Assembly (NCBI RefSeq): GCF_004000765.1 | Contig: NZ_BILW01000014.1 | Span: 1 to 64,000 of the forward strand | Direction: 5' to 3' | Length of the DNA: 64,000 nucleotides | Source: Paenibacillus chondroitinus NBRC 15376 | GTDB lineage: Bacteria > Bacillota > Bacilli > Paenibacillales > NBRC-103111 | Part shown: piece by piece, positions 42,917 to 52,526 of the stretch | Layout: each line of letters begins with the position of its first letter | How positions within the stretch are numbered: position 1 is the first letter of the stretch | Made by a program: the position numbers and the translations under genes | The notes under the pieces: generated by a model | What the model was told of the DNA's origin: nothing | The model's input: the letters and a program-made list of their open reading frames with translations, nothing else | The model's database searches: none

Positions 42917-43579
42917 TTGAAAAAATTGAAACTTGTTCAGCAAATATCAAGTGAAGGCGTGGTAGCCGTCCTGCGTGGAGAGACGCCGGAAGAAGTAGTT
43001 GAAATGGCGGATCAAGCCATTGCAGGAGGCATCAAAGTCATCGAAGTCACGATGACGGTGCCGTTCGCGCTGCGCGCAATCGAGGAGCTGGCGAAGCGCT
43101 ACTCGAGTACAACGCAGGACGCTTCCAAATACGCGATTATCGGGGTGGGCACAGCCCTAGACCCGGAGACAGCGCGTGCAGCGATCCTGAGCGGGGCCGA
43201 GTTCGTTGTCGGCCCGTCGCTTAACCCGAACACGGTTGCGCTCTGCAACCGTTACCGTGTACCCGTCATGCCGGGCTGCATGACGATTCAAGAGATTCAA
43301 ACGGCGCTGGAGCTTGGCGTCGATATCGTGAAGCTCTTCCCCGGCAATCTCTACTCGCCGGCGATGATTAAGGCTATTAAAGGTCCGCTGCCGCAGGCGA
43401 ACATTATGCCAACAGGCGGGGTCTCGCTGAGCAACCTCGGCGAATGGATCCAGGCCGGCGCAGTCGCCGTCGGCATCGGTTCGGATTTGACCAGCGAAGC
43501 GGTCAAAACAGGCGATTACGGCCTGGTGGCCAAGCGGGCTGCCCAATACATCGAGGCCTATCGAGCGGCCAAGAAGTAG
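42917..43579 (+). CDS. kdgA (eda): KDPG / 4-hydroxy-2-oxoglutarate aldolase
   Basis: A 220-residue class I aldolase splitting 2-keto-3-deoxy-6-phosphogluconate into pyruvate and glyceraldehyde-3-phosphate. The N-terminal VVAVLRGETPEE and catalytic Glu43 (IEVTMTV) are present, as are MPGCMT and the Schiff-base Lys139 in DIVKLFPGN. PTGGVSLSNLGEW is the phosphate site. The TTG at 42917 starts the standard sequence and is 9 bases from AAGGGG; an earlier in-frame TTG has no ribosome binding site. It is co-transcribed with kdgK and ends 4 bases before the VOC-DinB gene. Confidence 0.94.
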   Translation: MKKLKLVQQISSEGVVAVLRGETPEEVVEMADQAIAGGIKVIEVTMTVPFALRAIEELAKRYSSTTQDASKYAIIGVGTALDPETARAAILSGAEFVVGPSLNPNTVALCNRYRVPVMPGCMTIQEIQTALELGVDIVKLFPGNLYSPAMIKAIKGPLPQANIMPTGGVSLSNLGEWIQAGAVAVGIGSDLTSEAVKTGDYGLVAKRAAQYIEAYRAAKK

Positions 43580-43583
43580 AACG

Positions 43584-44465
43584 ATGGCACATAACGGGGC
43601 GAAGCTGCTATTGCAGGTAGATGATCTTCAGGCATCGATTGCCTTTTATACACAACAACTGGGCTGGGAGCTGCTCGAAAGAGCGGCTTCCGGTCCTGTT
43701 GCATTGCTGCGAATCACGACCGACTATGAGGCTGTATTGATTCAGCAAACACCGTCTGCTCAGCATTTGGCGGAAGCACAGACTAAACTGGCAGCAGGCT
43801 GGCTGCAGAACAAACACTTTACTCCCAAAAAGGGAGATCTCATCTACATCGGCGTATCTTCAGTGAATGCTGTGGAGAGTAATCTCCAAGCCAAAGGCTG
43901 TAAGGAGCTGCGAAAAGAAGAAAATCCAGGCCACATTCGTAAACTTTTTGTACTAGACATCGATGGACATACGTTTGTGTACTGGGAGGAGCTGCCGGCT
44001 ACCCAGGCTGAGATTGTAGACTTGTATGCAGCGGGTGCTGACGAATTAGAAAGCGCAATAGCGGGATTGACGGAGGAGCAGCTGAACAGGTCGCATGCCC
44101 CCGGCAAATGGTCCATTCGCCAGCAAGTCCTGCATCTGATCGACCTAGAGCTTGTTACGCTGCACAAAGTAAAATTCGCTTTGGCGGAGCCAGGGCGTGC
44201 CTATCAAGGCAACAGCTTTTCACAAGATGATTGGAGCATAGGATTGGATTATCGAAATCGGCCGATTCATGCGGAAGTCCAGTTGTTCCGGGCTATGAGG
44301 CAGCATATTCTTGGACTGTGCGAGCATTTGCCCAATGCACTGGAGAGAACCGTTATCACAAAAGATCGTCAAGAGTCTGTGGCACAGCTGCTAAAAATGA
44401 TGGCAGGCCACGCAAAGCATCATATCCGAGCGGTGAATGAAATTCGTGAGCGGCATGATTGCTGA
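43584..44465 (+). CDS. VOC-domain and DinB-domain fusion protein
   Basis: A 293-residue two-domain protein. Residues 1-135 look like a VOC (glyoxalase/bleomycin-resistance) domain: LLLQVDDLQASIAFYTQQLGW, then KLFVLDIDGHTFVYWEE. Residues about 145-290 look like a DinB-like four-helix metalloprotein: KWSIRQQVLHLIDLELV and the C-terminal GHAKHHIRAVNEIRE carry the His ligands. The VOC metal ligands are incomplete, so it may be a binding protein. It lies 4 bases after kdgA, as the third gene of that operon, and is followed by a terminator. The function is unknown. Confidence 0.85.
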   Translation: MAHNGAKLLLQVDDLQASIAFYTQQLGWELLERAASGPVALLRITTDYEAVLIQQTPSAQHLAEAQTKLAAGWLQNKHFTPKKGDLIYIGVSSVNAVESNLQAKGCKELRKEENPGHIRKLFVLDIDGHTFVYWEELPATQAEIVDLYAAGADELESAIAGLTEEQLNRSHAPGKWSIRQQVLHLIDLELVTLHKVKFALAEPGRAYQGNSFSQDDWSIGLDYRNRPIHAEVQLFRAMRQHILGLCEHLPNALERTVITKDRQESVAQLLKMMAGHAKHHIRAVNEIRERHDC

Positions 44466-44512
44466 CAAGTGAGGAGTCAGAGGCTAGAAACTGAAGTGAA
44501 AAAGAATGCCAG

Positions 44513-44542
44513 AAAACCCCAGGTCATAGACCTAGGGTTTTT
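44513..44542 (+). terminator. Terminator of the kdg operon
   Basis: AAAACCCCAGGTC-ATA-GACCTAGGGTTTT (44513-44541) pairs along its length with one mismatch, and the right arm ends in a T run. Confidence 0.88.
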
Positions 44543-44685
44543 ATTGATTTTTGGAACATAACTTGGTAAAATAAAAATTGATTCAAATATTTTGAGATTT
44601 AAACAGTTTTATCCTAATTTAATTATAGCACCAAAACCACCTCCATGTCAAATCGTAATAAAATGGTAAGAAAAGAGGCGTTGGG

Positions 44686-47097
44686 ATGAGTCTGACAGAT
44701 CAAGCAAGAGCAGCAGAAAAGCAAAGAGTGCAGGAAGTTACAGAGAAGATAACCGTCAAAATCACGGAACTGGAGGAGCAGGTCGGTCTAGTTCAATCTG
44801 ATGTTGTTGAGATTCGTAAACATTATTGGGACGAAGTCACGATGGATATGAGTACGGCGGAAGATGCGGTAGAATCTATCGCCAGCATGAGGCAGCAATC
44901 AGAGGTGCTTTCCGAGCGGGAACGAACGCATCGACAGGCATCCAAAACATTAGGCAAGCTGAGAAAGCTCGTCCAGTCGCCTTATTTTGGCCGGATCGAT
45001 TTCATTGAACGCGGTGAGCGGGAAGAGGAGGCTGTATATCTGGGCATTGCGTCTTTTCTGGATGAGGAAGCAGGTCAGTATCTTATCTACGATTGGAGGG
45101 CCCCCATCTCCAGCTTGTATTACGATTTTGCACCGGGAGAAGTCGCATTTCGTACACCGAATGGCACGGTAGAGGGTCAAATGGTTTTGAAACGGCAATT
45201 TGTCATTCGTGACCGTCACATCCATCTGATGTTCGACACTGGCGTGACCATTGGCGATGATCTGCTGAAGCAAGTACTCAGTCGGAGTTCGGATGCGCAA
45301 ATGAAGACAATCGTTGCAACGATTCAAAAAGAGCAAAATCGTATCATCCGCAACGACAGCGCCCAAATGTTGATCGTACAAGGGGCAGCAGGAAGCGGTA
45401 AAACATCAGCCGCGTTGCAAAGAGTCGCGTACCTCCTTTATAAGCACCGGGATAAGCTGAGCTCGGATCAGATGGTTTTATTTTCGCCAAATCCGCTGTT
45501 TAATCATTATGTGTCTACCGTGCTGCCGGAGCTAGGCGAAGAAAATATGCAGCAAACGACCTACCAAGCTTATTTGGAGCATAGGTTGGGAGAGATGTTT
45601 GAGGTAGAAGATTCTTTTACACAATTGGAATACGTATTGACAAGGGGCGGTCTTGAACATGTGTCTGAGAGAACGCCGGTGATGGAGGAAGCCTATGAAG
45701 CTCGTTTGAGCGGAATTTATTATAAATCTTCAACTGCTTTTCTTGCCGTAATTGAGGCTTATAAAAAGCAGCTTGAGCAAATGGGGATGTTATTTAACCC
45801 TATTAAGTTTCGCGACAAAGAGGTGCTTAGCGCGGCTCGTTTGGTGAAGCAATTTTACAGCTATGATTCCGCCATTCGGCTTCCTAACCGTTTGGAGCTG
45901 ATGAAAGAGTGGATATTGGGGCAGCTGGAGCTCTTCGCAAAGGTTGAAATCGAGGAAGCTTGGCTTGATGAGGAGATTGAGCTTCTCAGCAGTGATGAGT
46001 ACCATCGTGCGTATATTAAGCTGCGGAAAATGGAGGGGGAACGTGATTCCTCTTTCGACGATTATGACCAGGAACGGCATCTGCTTGCTCGAAACGTCCT
46101 GAAAAAGCATCTAAAGCCTGTTCGAAGCGCGGTGAAGCAGCTTAAATTCGTTGATATGATTGGACTTTACGGGCAGTTGTTTAGGGAGGGAGCGGTAGCG
46201 GCTAAAAGGGAGCTGATAGCCGACAAGCCGCGCTATTGGTCTGAAATCTGCGGGCGAACGCTGGAGGAGCTGGCGCATGCCAGGCTGCCTTACGAGGATG
46301 CTACGCCGTTCTTGTACTTGATGGAAGCTGTTTGCGGCTTCCAGACGAACAGCGCCGTGCGCCACGTCATTATCGACGAGGCGCAGGATTATTCTCCGTT
46401 TCAGCTGGCTTACCTGAAACGGCTCTTCCCGCGCTGCCGCATGACAGCGCTCGGCGATTTGAGCCAGGCGATCTATTCGCACGCTTCCGCGTACAGCGAA
46501 ATCGATCCGATCGCCGCTCTGTTCGGACCGGACCAAACGGAAGTCATCCGTTTGGTCCGCAGCTATCGCTCCACGCGCGAGATCGTGGAGTTCACCCGCG
46601 GCATCGTGCCTGGCGGCGATGCCATAGAGCCCTTCACCCGCGCCGGCAGCAAGCCGCGGGTAATCCAGACCACCGATCGCGGATCGCTGCATAGCCTGCT
46701 GGCAGCCGAAGCGGCGCGGCTGCTGGATGAAGGCTATGCCTCCATCGCGATCATTACCAAAACTGCGAGCGAGGCTGAGCTCGCGCATCAAGCCCTCACG
46801 CCCCTTATGCAGGTACCGCTGGGGCGTGTCACCAAACACAGCCCGACGTTCGAGTCGGGCGTGCTCGTCATCCCTTCGTATTTGGCGAAGGGGGTCGAAT
46901 TCGATGCCGTACTCCTTTATGATGGTTCCCATCATCAGTACGGCCATGAAAATGAGCGCAAGCTGTTTTACACGGCTTGCACCCGGGCTATGCACGAGTT
47001 GTGTATTTTCGCGCTGGGGGACCCGTGTCATTTCATCACGAGTCAGCCGCAGGATACTTATGTGCTTGCTGGCAGCGCTGAGGATGTTCTTAGTTAG
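44686..47097 (+). CDS. helD: RNA polymerase recycling motor HelD
   Basis: An 803-residue SF1-like ATPase that in B. subtilis removes stalled or free core RNA polymerase from DNA. The N-terminal coiled-coil arm (about 5-90) is followed by the 1A domain with Walker A GAAGSGKT (233-240). Walker B is VIIDEAQDYSPF (about 562), then helicase motifs in GDLSQAIYSH, LVRSYRSTREI and KGVEFDAVLLYD, and FYTACTRAMHEL. No DNA-helicase-specific domain. The ribosome binding site is AGAGGCG. It is followed not by a terminator but by a long repeat array. Confidence 0.93.
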   Translation: MSLTDQARAAEKQRVQEVTEKITVKITELEEQVGLVQSDVVEIRKHYWDEVTMDMSTAEDAVESIASMRQQSEVLSERERTHRQASKTLGKLRKLVQSPYFGRIDFIERGEREEEAVYLGIASFLDEEAGQYLIYDWRAPISSLYYDFAPGEVAFRTPNGTVEGQMVLKRQFVIRDRHIHLMFDTGVTIGDDLLKQVLSRSSDAQMKTIVATIQKEQNRIIRNDSAQMLIVQGAAGSGKTSAALQRVAYLLYKHRDKLSSDQMVLFSPNPLFNHYVSTVLPELGEENMQQTTYQAYLEHRLGEMFEVEDSFTQLEYVLTRGGLEHVSERTPVMEEAYEARLSGIYYKSSTAFLAVIEAYKKQLEQMGMLFNPIKFRDKEVLSAARLVKQFYSYDSAIRLPNRLELMKEWILGQLELFAKVEIEEAWLDEEIELLSSDEYHRAYIKLRKMEGERDSSFDDYDQERHLLARNVLKKHLKPVRSAVKQLKFVDMIGLYGQLFREGAVAAKRELIADKPRYWSEICGRTLEELAHARLPYEDATPFLYLMEAVCGFQTNSAVRHVIIDEAQDYSPFQLAYLKRLFPRCRMTALGDLSQAIYSHASAYSEIDPIAALFGPDQTEVIRLVRSYRSTREIVEFTRGIVPGGDAIEPFTRAGSKPRVIQTTDRGSLHSLLAAEAARLLDEGYASIAIITKTASEAELAHQALTPLMQVPLGRVTKHSPTFESGVLVIPSYLAKGVEFDAVLLYDGSHHQYGHENERKLFYTACTRAMHELCIFALGDPCHFITSQPQDTYVLAGSAEDVLS

Positions 47098-47100
47098 GAC

Positions 47101-47632
47101 GGAAGGTACTATCGGCACTATCCCCAAGAGTCAGGAAATCATCCTAGATAACAACAGAGATCGGTATCTGTGAATGGTGTTCAGAAGCTCCTGAGTGAAA
47201 GGGATATTACCAATAGCCATCGAGAACCGCGAATCCGCGAACTCAAAGAACCCGGTACCGCACATCATGGGGGGGCGCAGTAAACCGGGGAAGGTACTAT
47301 CGGCACTATCCCCAAGAATCAGGAGGAGATTATCGTGGATAACAAGTTGATCGGTATCTGTGGCGCTCAGAAGCTACTGAGTGAGAGGGATAATGTCTAT
47401 AGCAGCACTTCAGGTTGTGTGAGTTGAGTCGGTGAGCTCCTGAGTGAGAGGGAAAGTGTCTATAGCTACATTTCAGGTTGTGTGAGTTGAATCGGTGAGT
47501 CCCCTGAGTGAGAGGGATAGTGCTTATAGCGGCCCTTCAGACTGTGAGTAGAGCTGATGCGCTCCTGAGCGAAAGGGATAACCCCAATAGCCGCCGCAAG
47601 CCGCGAGCCGCGAGCCGTGAGCCATGAATTGC
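47101..47632. repeat. Fold-back array with GGGATA-n-ATAG core in both orientations
   Basis: A 36-bp unit GGAAGGTACTATCGGCACTA...TCAGGA occurs at 47101 and 47289 (188 bp apart, one difference). CTGAGTGAGAGGGATA-like units occur at 47191, 47377, 47440, 47504 and 47564, the last four spaced 60-64 bp. The core GGGATAGTGCnnATAG appears forward in these units and reverse-complemented in the 36-bp units. No open frame of note and no CRISPR periodicity. The array lies directly after helD. Confidence 0.85.
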
Positions 47633-47635
47633 AAA

Positions 47636-47690
47636 CTCAAAGAACCCGGTACCGCACATTTTAGGATGCGCGGTAACCGGGTTCTTTGAG
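47636..47690. repeat. 15-bp perfect inverted repeat (long hairpin)
   Basis: CTCAAAGAACCCGGT (47636-47650) pairs with ACCGGGTTCTTTGAG (47676-47690), extended inside by GCAC/GCGC-like pairing. The left arm, with CCGCACAT, also occurs at 47239-47262 in the array. No T run follows on either strand, so the terminator role is uncertain. Confidence 0.75.
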
Positions 47691-47724
47691 TTGGTCCCTC
47701 TTTGGATGTAGGAGGGGACTTGCG

Positions 47725-47850
47725 TTACTTGCTGTGTTCCGCGTCGTACTCACTGGCGAATTCGGCCAGAGACTTCACCTTACCATGTGGATGTCTAGCT
47801 TGTTTGCGGCTTTTCCATGCAGCTTCTTCGCGGCGTTTCGATTGGCTCAT
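47725..47850 (-). CDS. 41-residue basic protein (DUF6254-like)
   Basis: A short gene with a perfect AGGAGG 9 bases before its ATG at 47850 and a TAA at 47725-47727. The product starts MSQSKRREEAAWKSRKQ, continues with the stretch HPHGKVKSLAEFAS and ends in an acidic tail. The pattern (basic, Trp, Gln/Arg helix, then HPHGKVKS) recalls the small uncharacterised DUF6254 family of Bacilli, from memory. Too short for a usual gene finder. The open frame and the ribosome binding site together make it convincing. Function unknown. Confidence 0.8.
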   Translation of the reverse strand: MSQSKRREEAAWKSRKQARHPHGKVKSLAEFASEYDAEHSK

Positions 47851-47927
47851 AGCAAAAAACCTCCTATGGTATGCGGATGGGTGTTGCACTTATAACGTGT
47901 GAATTGTAGGGCTCTTTTATGCAGAAA

Positions 47928-47968
47928 AAAGCTCCACAAGACCTTGAAAGAAGGTCCTGTGGAGCTTT
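47928..47968 (-). terminator. Terminator of gltB
   Basis: Read on the minus strand, AAAGCTCCACAGGACCTT and AAGGTCTTGTGGAGCTTT form a long stem with one mismatch and end in a T run. Confidence 0.92.
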
Positions 47969-47975
47969 GCTTTAT

Positions 47976-50900
47976 CTATTCCGTAGCAACGGATTGGTCA
48001 GCTTGCATGTTGACCGGGGAGATACGGATGAAGTTAGCTTCAAGATTGCTTAGCAGACCGTCGATTTTGGCTGCGGCATCCATTTGACCGGATTTAGCAA
48101 GCTCTGTACGGTAAGCTGTGAGCAATTCAGTAAGGTCTTTGATACTTTGTACGCCAACTGACTCAATTTTAACTTTTGCGCCTTTGGCAATACGACGTTC
48201 GATAGCTGCTTGGTCTAGACCCATTTCTGGTACGAGACGTTGGTAGATAACCCCACCTGTCATCCCTGCACAAATCCATGGACCCGGATCGCCCATAACA
48301 ACAGCACGGCCGTTTGTCATGTATTCGAACGCAAAGCCTTTGAGGTTCGCACGAGCGGCAAGTCCGCCGAGCTCATCTCGCAGAGGTGTCGTGATTTCGC
48401 CGCCGAATACAACATCTGCACCGGAGAAACGGATACAAGCACGCGTATCTGCGCTGCCTTGAATCAAGAACAAGCCTTTTTGTGCGCCGTAACCGAACGA
48501 TTTACCAACGCTACCGTTGATGAATGTGTTGTTTTTGCCAAGTGATTTCACGATGGCTACTTTACCGCCGAACGCCATTTTACCCAGGCCATCCTCAGCA
48601 CCACCTTGAACGGTAATGTCAACGCCACGGGCGTTGAATGCCGCCAAGCCGTTACCTGGAACGGACCCGTCTGTAAGGTTCAGAGCGATAGCAGGCAGTT
48701 CATCGTAGCTGCCGTCGAAACGGTCTCTTACACGATGGCTGGAGTAGCGAGTTCCAAGAATACGGGACTCTGCATCCACTTTGGACCAGTTGCGAACAAT
48801 TGGAGCATCAAGCGCCAAGGACTCAGGGAAGAATTCCAGACCTTCTGCGCCAGCCGCAATACGGATATCAGAGGATACCGCTGCTTCTTCCATAGCTCTT
48901 TCTGCATCAGAAACGAACTGAAGCGGAGCAGGGCGAAGAATGTCAGACAGATCAATGCGATCCAAGTGGCTGATTTGCTCAAGCAGGTCAGAACGGCCTA
49001 CCAGGTCTTGCAAGCTAGTGAATCCAAGGGAAGCAACAACTTCACGTACTTCTTCGCCAATACCGCCAAACAGACGAACCAAGCTGTCAACAGCTACGTC
49101 AAACTGACGAGGAACGAAACGGCGAAGACCTTTTTCCTCAGCTTCTTCCATGGAATCGATTTGCGTTGCGATACCAACGTGGCAAGTGTCCAAGTGACAG
49201 CCGCGGCATGTTGTACAACCGATCGATTGCATAGCGATACTACCAAATCCGGCACGGTTAGCGCCGAGCATAACCATTTTAACAACGTCAGCGCCTGATT
49301 TCAGACCGCCATCGGACCACAGCTCTACGCGGTGACGAAGACCTGCTTCGATCAAAGCCACGTGGGCAAGCTTAGTACCGATTTCCGTAGGAAGACCAAC
49401 GTGTGTCAAGGAGTGAATACGAGCCGCACCTGTACCGCCGTCAAAACCGGAAAGCGTAATAACGTCAGCGCCTGCTTTGGCAACACCCACCGCAATTGTA
49501 CCGATACCTGGTACGACTGGGATTTTTACGATAATTTTCGCTTTGCGACCGCTAGCTTCTTTCAACTCGGAAATGATTTGAGCCAAATCTTCGATCGAAT
49601 AGATATCATGGTTATTCGAAGGGGAGATCAGGTCCGAGCCGATTGTTGCATTACGAGCTGCAGCGATTTTGGCTGTAACTTTGGAGCCTGGCAAGTGACC
49701 GCCTTCACCCGGTTTAGCACCTTGACCGATTTTGATTTCAAGGAAGGCAACCGCGTTAGCCAGTTCAACGTTAACTCCGAAACGTCCGGATGCCACTTGT
49801 GCACCGCGCGTTTTTTTGTAGCGGCCAAGCATATCTTTAATTTCTCCGCCCTCGCCGTTCATGGTTACCATGTTCAGACGTTCGCCGGCTTCAGCATAGG
49901 CACGGAAAGCTGTTTCGTTCTGTGAACCGAAAGACATGGAGGAAATCAGCATCGGCAAAGAATGACCGCCAATGGAGATATCAACTTTCGATGGATCAAG
50001 CGCCTTACGGCCTTCTCCAAGTGCTTTCTCAACATTGAATCCAGCAATGTGACGAATGGAGATCGGGTTTTTCTTCTCTTCTTCACGCAGTTTGTCGCGG
50101 TAGTCGCCGTAAGAAGCGGCTCCTGATGCAGCATCGCCCAGCGCTTTCCACATACGTTGGAAGAAACGGAAGTTTTTCGCCGCTTTTGCTTTCGGATTCG
50201 TGTAATCGTTGTAACGAGCTTCTGCTTCAGCTTCGAGCTGTGCAAAGCCTGTTCCGCCTTTTTCACTACCCAGGTAGTTCACGATATCAAGCACCTCAGC
50301 CACTTCCGGGTGGAAGCCGATGGAGGAGAAGAAACGTGTATAACCGCGAAGCTCATGTGTACCGATGGTGGAGATTACTTTCTCCAGACCTTTCGTAAGA
50401 GCTGCATAAACTTTACGTGCTGCTGCCGCGTTGCCTTCTTTATCAGAAGCAGTGGAGAACAACAGGTAAGGTGAGATCACGTCGGCACCTAGACCACAAG
50501 CTACCGCGATATCATGCAGGTTACGAATCGCTGCGGAACGAAGCACCAATGTCACGTGACGGCGCAGATTGTCGCCGAAAGTAAGCTTTTCCGCACGAAG
50601 TGCGATATCGATTTTGGAGACAACTAAGTGAGGCTCAAGCCATAAACGATCGTTTTGGTGAGCTTCTGAATCGTCAAGAATGATAAGGGCAGCGCCAGCA
50701 CGAGCAGCAGCGATAGCGTCAGCAGCCAAAGCGTCCAAACCAGCGCCAAGAGATGTTCCTCTTGCAAAAGTAGTGGAAAGCACGGCTACAGCATTTTCAC
50801 CTTGTGCACGGAACAAAGCAACTAATTGCTCGTAGGAAGGTTGGGACAAATGCTCTTCGCTATCTACACCATTCGTACCTTCGAGTACAAGCGGAGCTAG

Positions 50901-52526
50901 AAGCTCAAGACGCAGATTGCTATCAACCTGAGAGTAAACCGGTGTACGCGAACCTGCAATCACGCGAGTCGAGAAATGCTCCATTTCACGGTCACGGTCA
51001 ATCGCCGGGTTCGTAACAACCGCAACGCTCTCTTTAATGAAGTCAGGCACGTTTTGACGTTCCCATGCAATAGCAGCGTGAGGGGAGTCGTGGCCCAGGG
51101 AGCGAATTGGCTCGGCGCCAGTTTCGGACATAGTTTCGATATAAGAAATACCGTCGCGATCCCAACCAAACGCACTGTACAATTGATCCGTTGCTACAAC
51201 ATTTTCGTTGAGCTCGGCTTGCGTGTCTGTTTTGGAAGGATTCAGATATTTACGAAGTCCGTTAATGTTCAAACGTTTGCTTGCGCGCTCATAAACAAGT
51301 GACTGTACTTCATGGTAAGGAATGACTTGAACATGTTCACCTGGTGTAAGCACAACGCCGACTTTCTCACCTGGTGCGATAGGCTTCGGATCAGCAACCA
51401 TGTCGCCAACTGTGATAACGCCTTGCTCCGAGGAGAAGTACAGGGAAGATTCGCTTTCAACCATCCAAACAGGACGTAGACCAAGAGCATCAACGCTGAA
51501 AATACATTCGTTGCCGTAACGGGAAACGATACCTGCAGGACCTTGAGCGAAGTGGCCCCAAACTTGACGGAAGTAAACATAAAGATCTTGAAGTTCCGGA
51601 CGGAATTGTTTCATTTCATTAATAATAGGAGGGAAAACCATTTCCATGGCTTCGAAAAGTGATAATCCAAAACGGTGAATGAACGTTTCAATCGTTCTGT
51701 TCATGTCTTGGGAGTCGGAACCACCGCTTACGAGCGGAACGCCAACCATATCTGCTTCGAGACGAAGTTTCTTAACGGTGTTAATTTCACCATTGTGCCC
51801 CAGCAGGGAGAATGGTTGAACGCGGAAGAAGCTGGACAGTGTGTTCGTGGAATAACGGTTGTGACCGATTGTAACTTGGGAAGCGAAAAGCGGATCGCGT
51901 GTGTCGTTAAAATATTTCGGAAGAATGCTTGCAGCGCCCAACACTTTGTAAGCGGAAGTTACATTGCTTAATGTTGCAACGTGAACGTTGTAGCGGTCTT
52001 CGATCGCGATGTGCAGCTCAAAAAGGTGATCTGCCACTTGACCTTCTGTTTTGTTGCTGATTGCAGCGATTTGCCAGAATGTAGGCTCATCGTTTAAACC
52101 GTTAGGACCAAGAACATTGCTATCTACTTGGTTTTCTTGCTCGAGAATGATGGACACATCGTGGGAAGCAAATAGCTCACGGATGCCATTCTGAATCTCG
52201 GTAACGGTCAGGTCAAGTTTGCGCGGAACAAAGATATGTCCAACAGAAAAACGGTTATCATAAGCAAGTTTGCCGTCTAGACCCGCATCTGTTAATTTCT
52301 TTTCCCAAAGAGCGCGTGGAATGTCAGTTAAAATACCGCAACCGTCGCCTTCACCGTTAATAAATCCTGAGCGATGTTCCATTTTTACAAGGGCATCAAT
52401 CGTTTTTTGGATGTTTTCACGGGTAGGATGACCGTTCTTTTCAATAATACAAATAATACCGCAGCTGTCGTGTTCGGTTCCTAGTAGATCTTGAAAACGG
52501 CCTTCATTACGCATAATTTCATTCAT
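47976..52526 (-). CDS. gltB (gltA in B. subtilis): Glutamate synthase large subunit
   Basis: A 1516-residue enzyme forming glutamate from 2-oxoglutarate and the amide nitrogen of glutamine. After a 21-residue propeptide, Cys22 (EHDSCGIICI) is the nucleophile of the glutaminase domain (to about 430). The central domain, the FMN domain (about 800-1190, including SMSFGSQNE and the 3Fe-4S CTTCRGCHLDTC near 1100), and the C-terminal GxGxG beta-helix follow. No small subunit (gltD) or gltC regulator is adjacent. The start cannot be extended because TGA precedes it in frame; the strong Shine-Dalgarno lies 24 bases away, separated by a hairpin. Confidence 0.96.
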   Translation of the reverse strand: MNEIMRNEGRFQDLLGTEHDSCGIICIIEKNGHPTRENIQKTIDALVKMEHRSGFINGEGDGCGILTDIPRALWEKKLTDAGLDGKLAYDNRFSVGHIFVPRKLDLTVTEIQNGIRELFASHDVSIILEQENQVDSNVLGPNGLNDEPTFWQIAAISNKTEGQVADHLFELHIAIEDRYNVHVATLSNVTSAYKVLGAASILPKYFNDTRDPLFASQVTIGHNRYSTNTLSSFFRVQPFSLLGHNGEINTVKKLRLEADMVGVPLVSGGSDSQDMNRTIETFIHRFGLSLFEAMEMVFPPIINEMKQFRPELQDLYVYFRQVWGHFAQGPAGIVSRYGNECIFSVDALGLRPVWMVESESSLYFSSEQGVITVGDMVADPKPIAPGEKVGVVLTPGEHVQVIPYHEVQSLVYERASKRLNINGLRKYLNPSKTDTQAELNENVVATDQLYSAFGWDRDGISYIETMSETGAEPIRSLGHDSPHAAIAWERQNVPDFIKESVAVVTNPAIDRDREMEHFSTRVIAGSRTPVYSQVDSNLRLELLAPLVLEGTNGVDSEEHLSQPSYEQLVALFRAQGENAVAVLSTTFARGTSLGAGLDALAADAIAAARAGAALIILDDSEAHQNDRLWLEPHLVVSKIDIALRAEKLTFGDNLRRHVTLVLRSAAIRNLHDIAVACGLGADVISPYLLFSTASDKEGNAAAARKVYAALTKGLEKVISTIGTHELRGYTRFFSSIGFHPEVAEVLDIVNYLGSEKGGTGFAQLEAEAEARYNDYTNPKAKAAKNFRFFQRMWKALGDAASGAASYGDYRDKLREEEKKNPISIRHIAGFNVEKALGEGRKALDPSKVDISIGGHSLPMLISSMSFGSQNETAFRAYAEAGERLNMVTMNGEGGEIKDMLGRYKKTRGAQVASGRFGVNVELANAVAFLEIKIGQGAKPGEGGHLPGSKVTAKIAAARNATIGSDLISPSNNHDIYSIEDLAQIISELKEASGRKAKIIVKIPVVPGIGTIAVGVAKAGADVITLSGFDGGTGAARIHSLTHVGLPTEIGTKLAHVALIEAGLRHRVELWSDGGLKSGADVVKMVMLGANRAGFGSIAMQSIGCTTCRGCHLDTCHVGIATQIDSMEEAEEKGLRRFVPRQFDVAVDSLVRLFGGIGEEVREVVASLGFTSLQDLVGRSDLLEQISHLDRIDLSDILRPAPLQFVSDAERAMEEAAVSSDIRIAAGAEGLEFFPESLALDAPIVRNWSKVDAESRILGTRYSSHRVRDRFDGSYDELPAIALNLTDGSVPGNGLAAFNARGVDITVQGGAEDGLGKMAFGGKVAIVKSLGKNNTFINGSVGKSFGYGAQKGLFLIQGSADTRACIRFSGADVVFGGEITTPLRDELGGLAARANLKGFAFEYMTNGRAVVMGDPGPWICAGMTGGVIYQRLVPEMGLDQAAIERRIAKGAKVKIESVGVQSIKDLTELLTAYRTELAKSGQMDAAAKIDGLLSNLEANFIRISPVNMQADQSVATE

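Noticed and set aside
46111-47127. 338-codon open frame on the minus strand across helD
   Set aside because: It is antisense to a complete, motif-rich HelD gene in the same region and has no ribosome binding site or domain; the GC-rich third positions of helD keep it open.
47101-47632. CRISPR array
   Set aside because: Units differ in length and sequence, occur in both orientations, and the intervening segments are themselves related; no cas genes.
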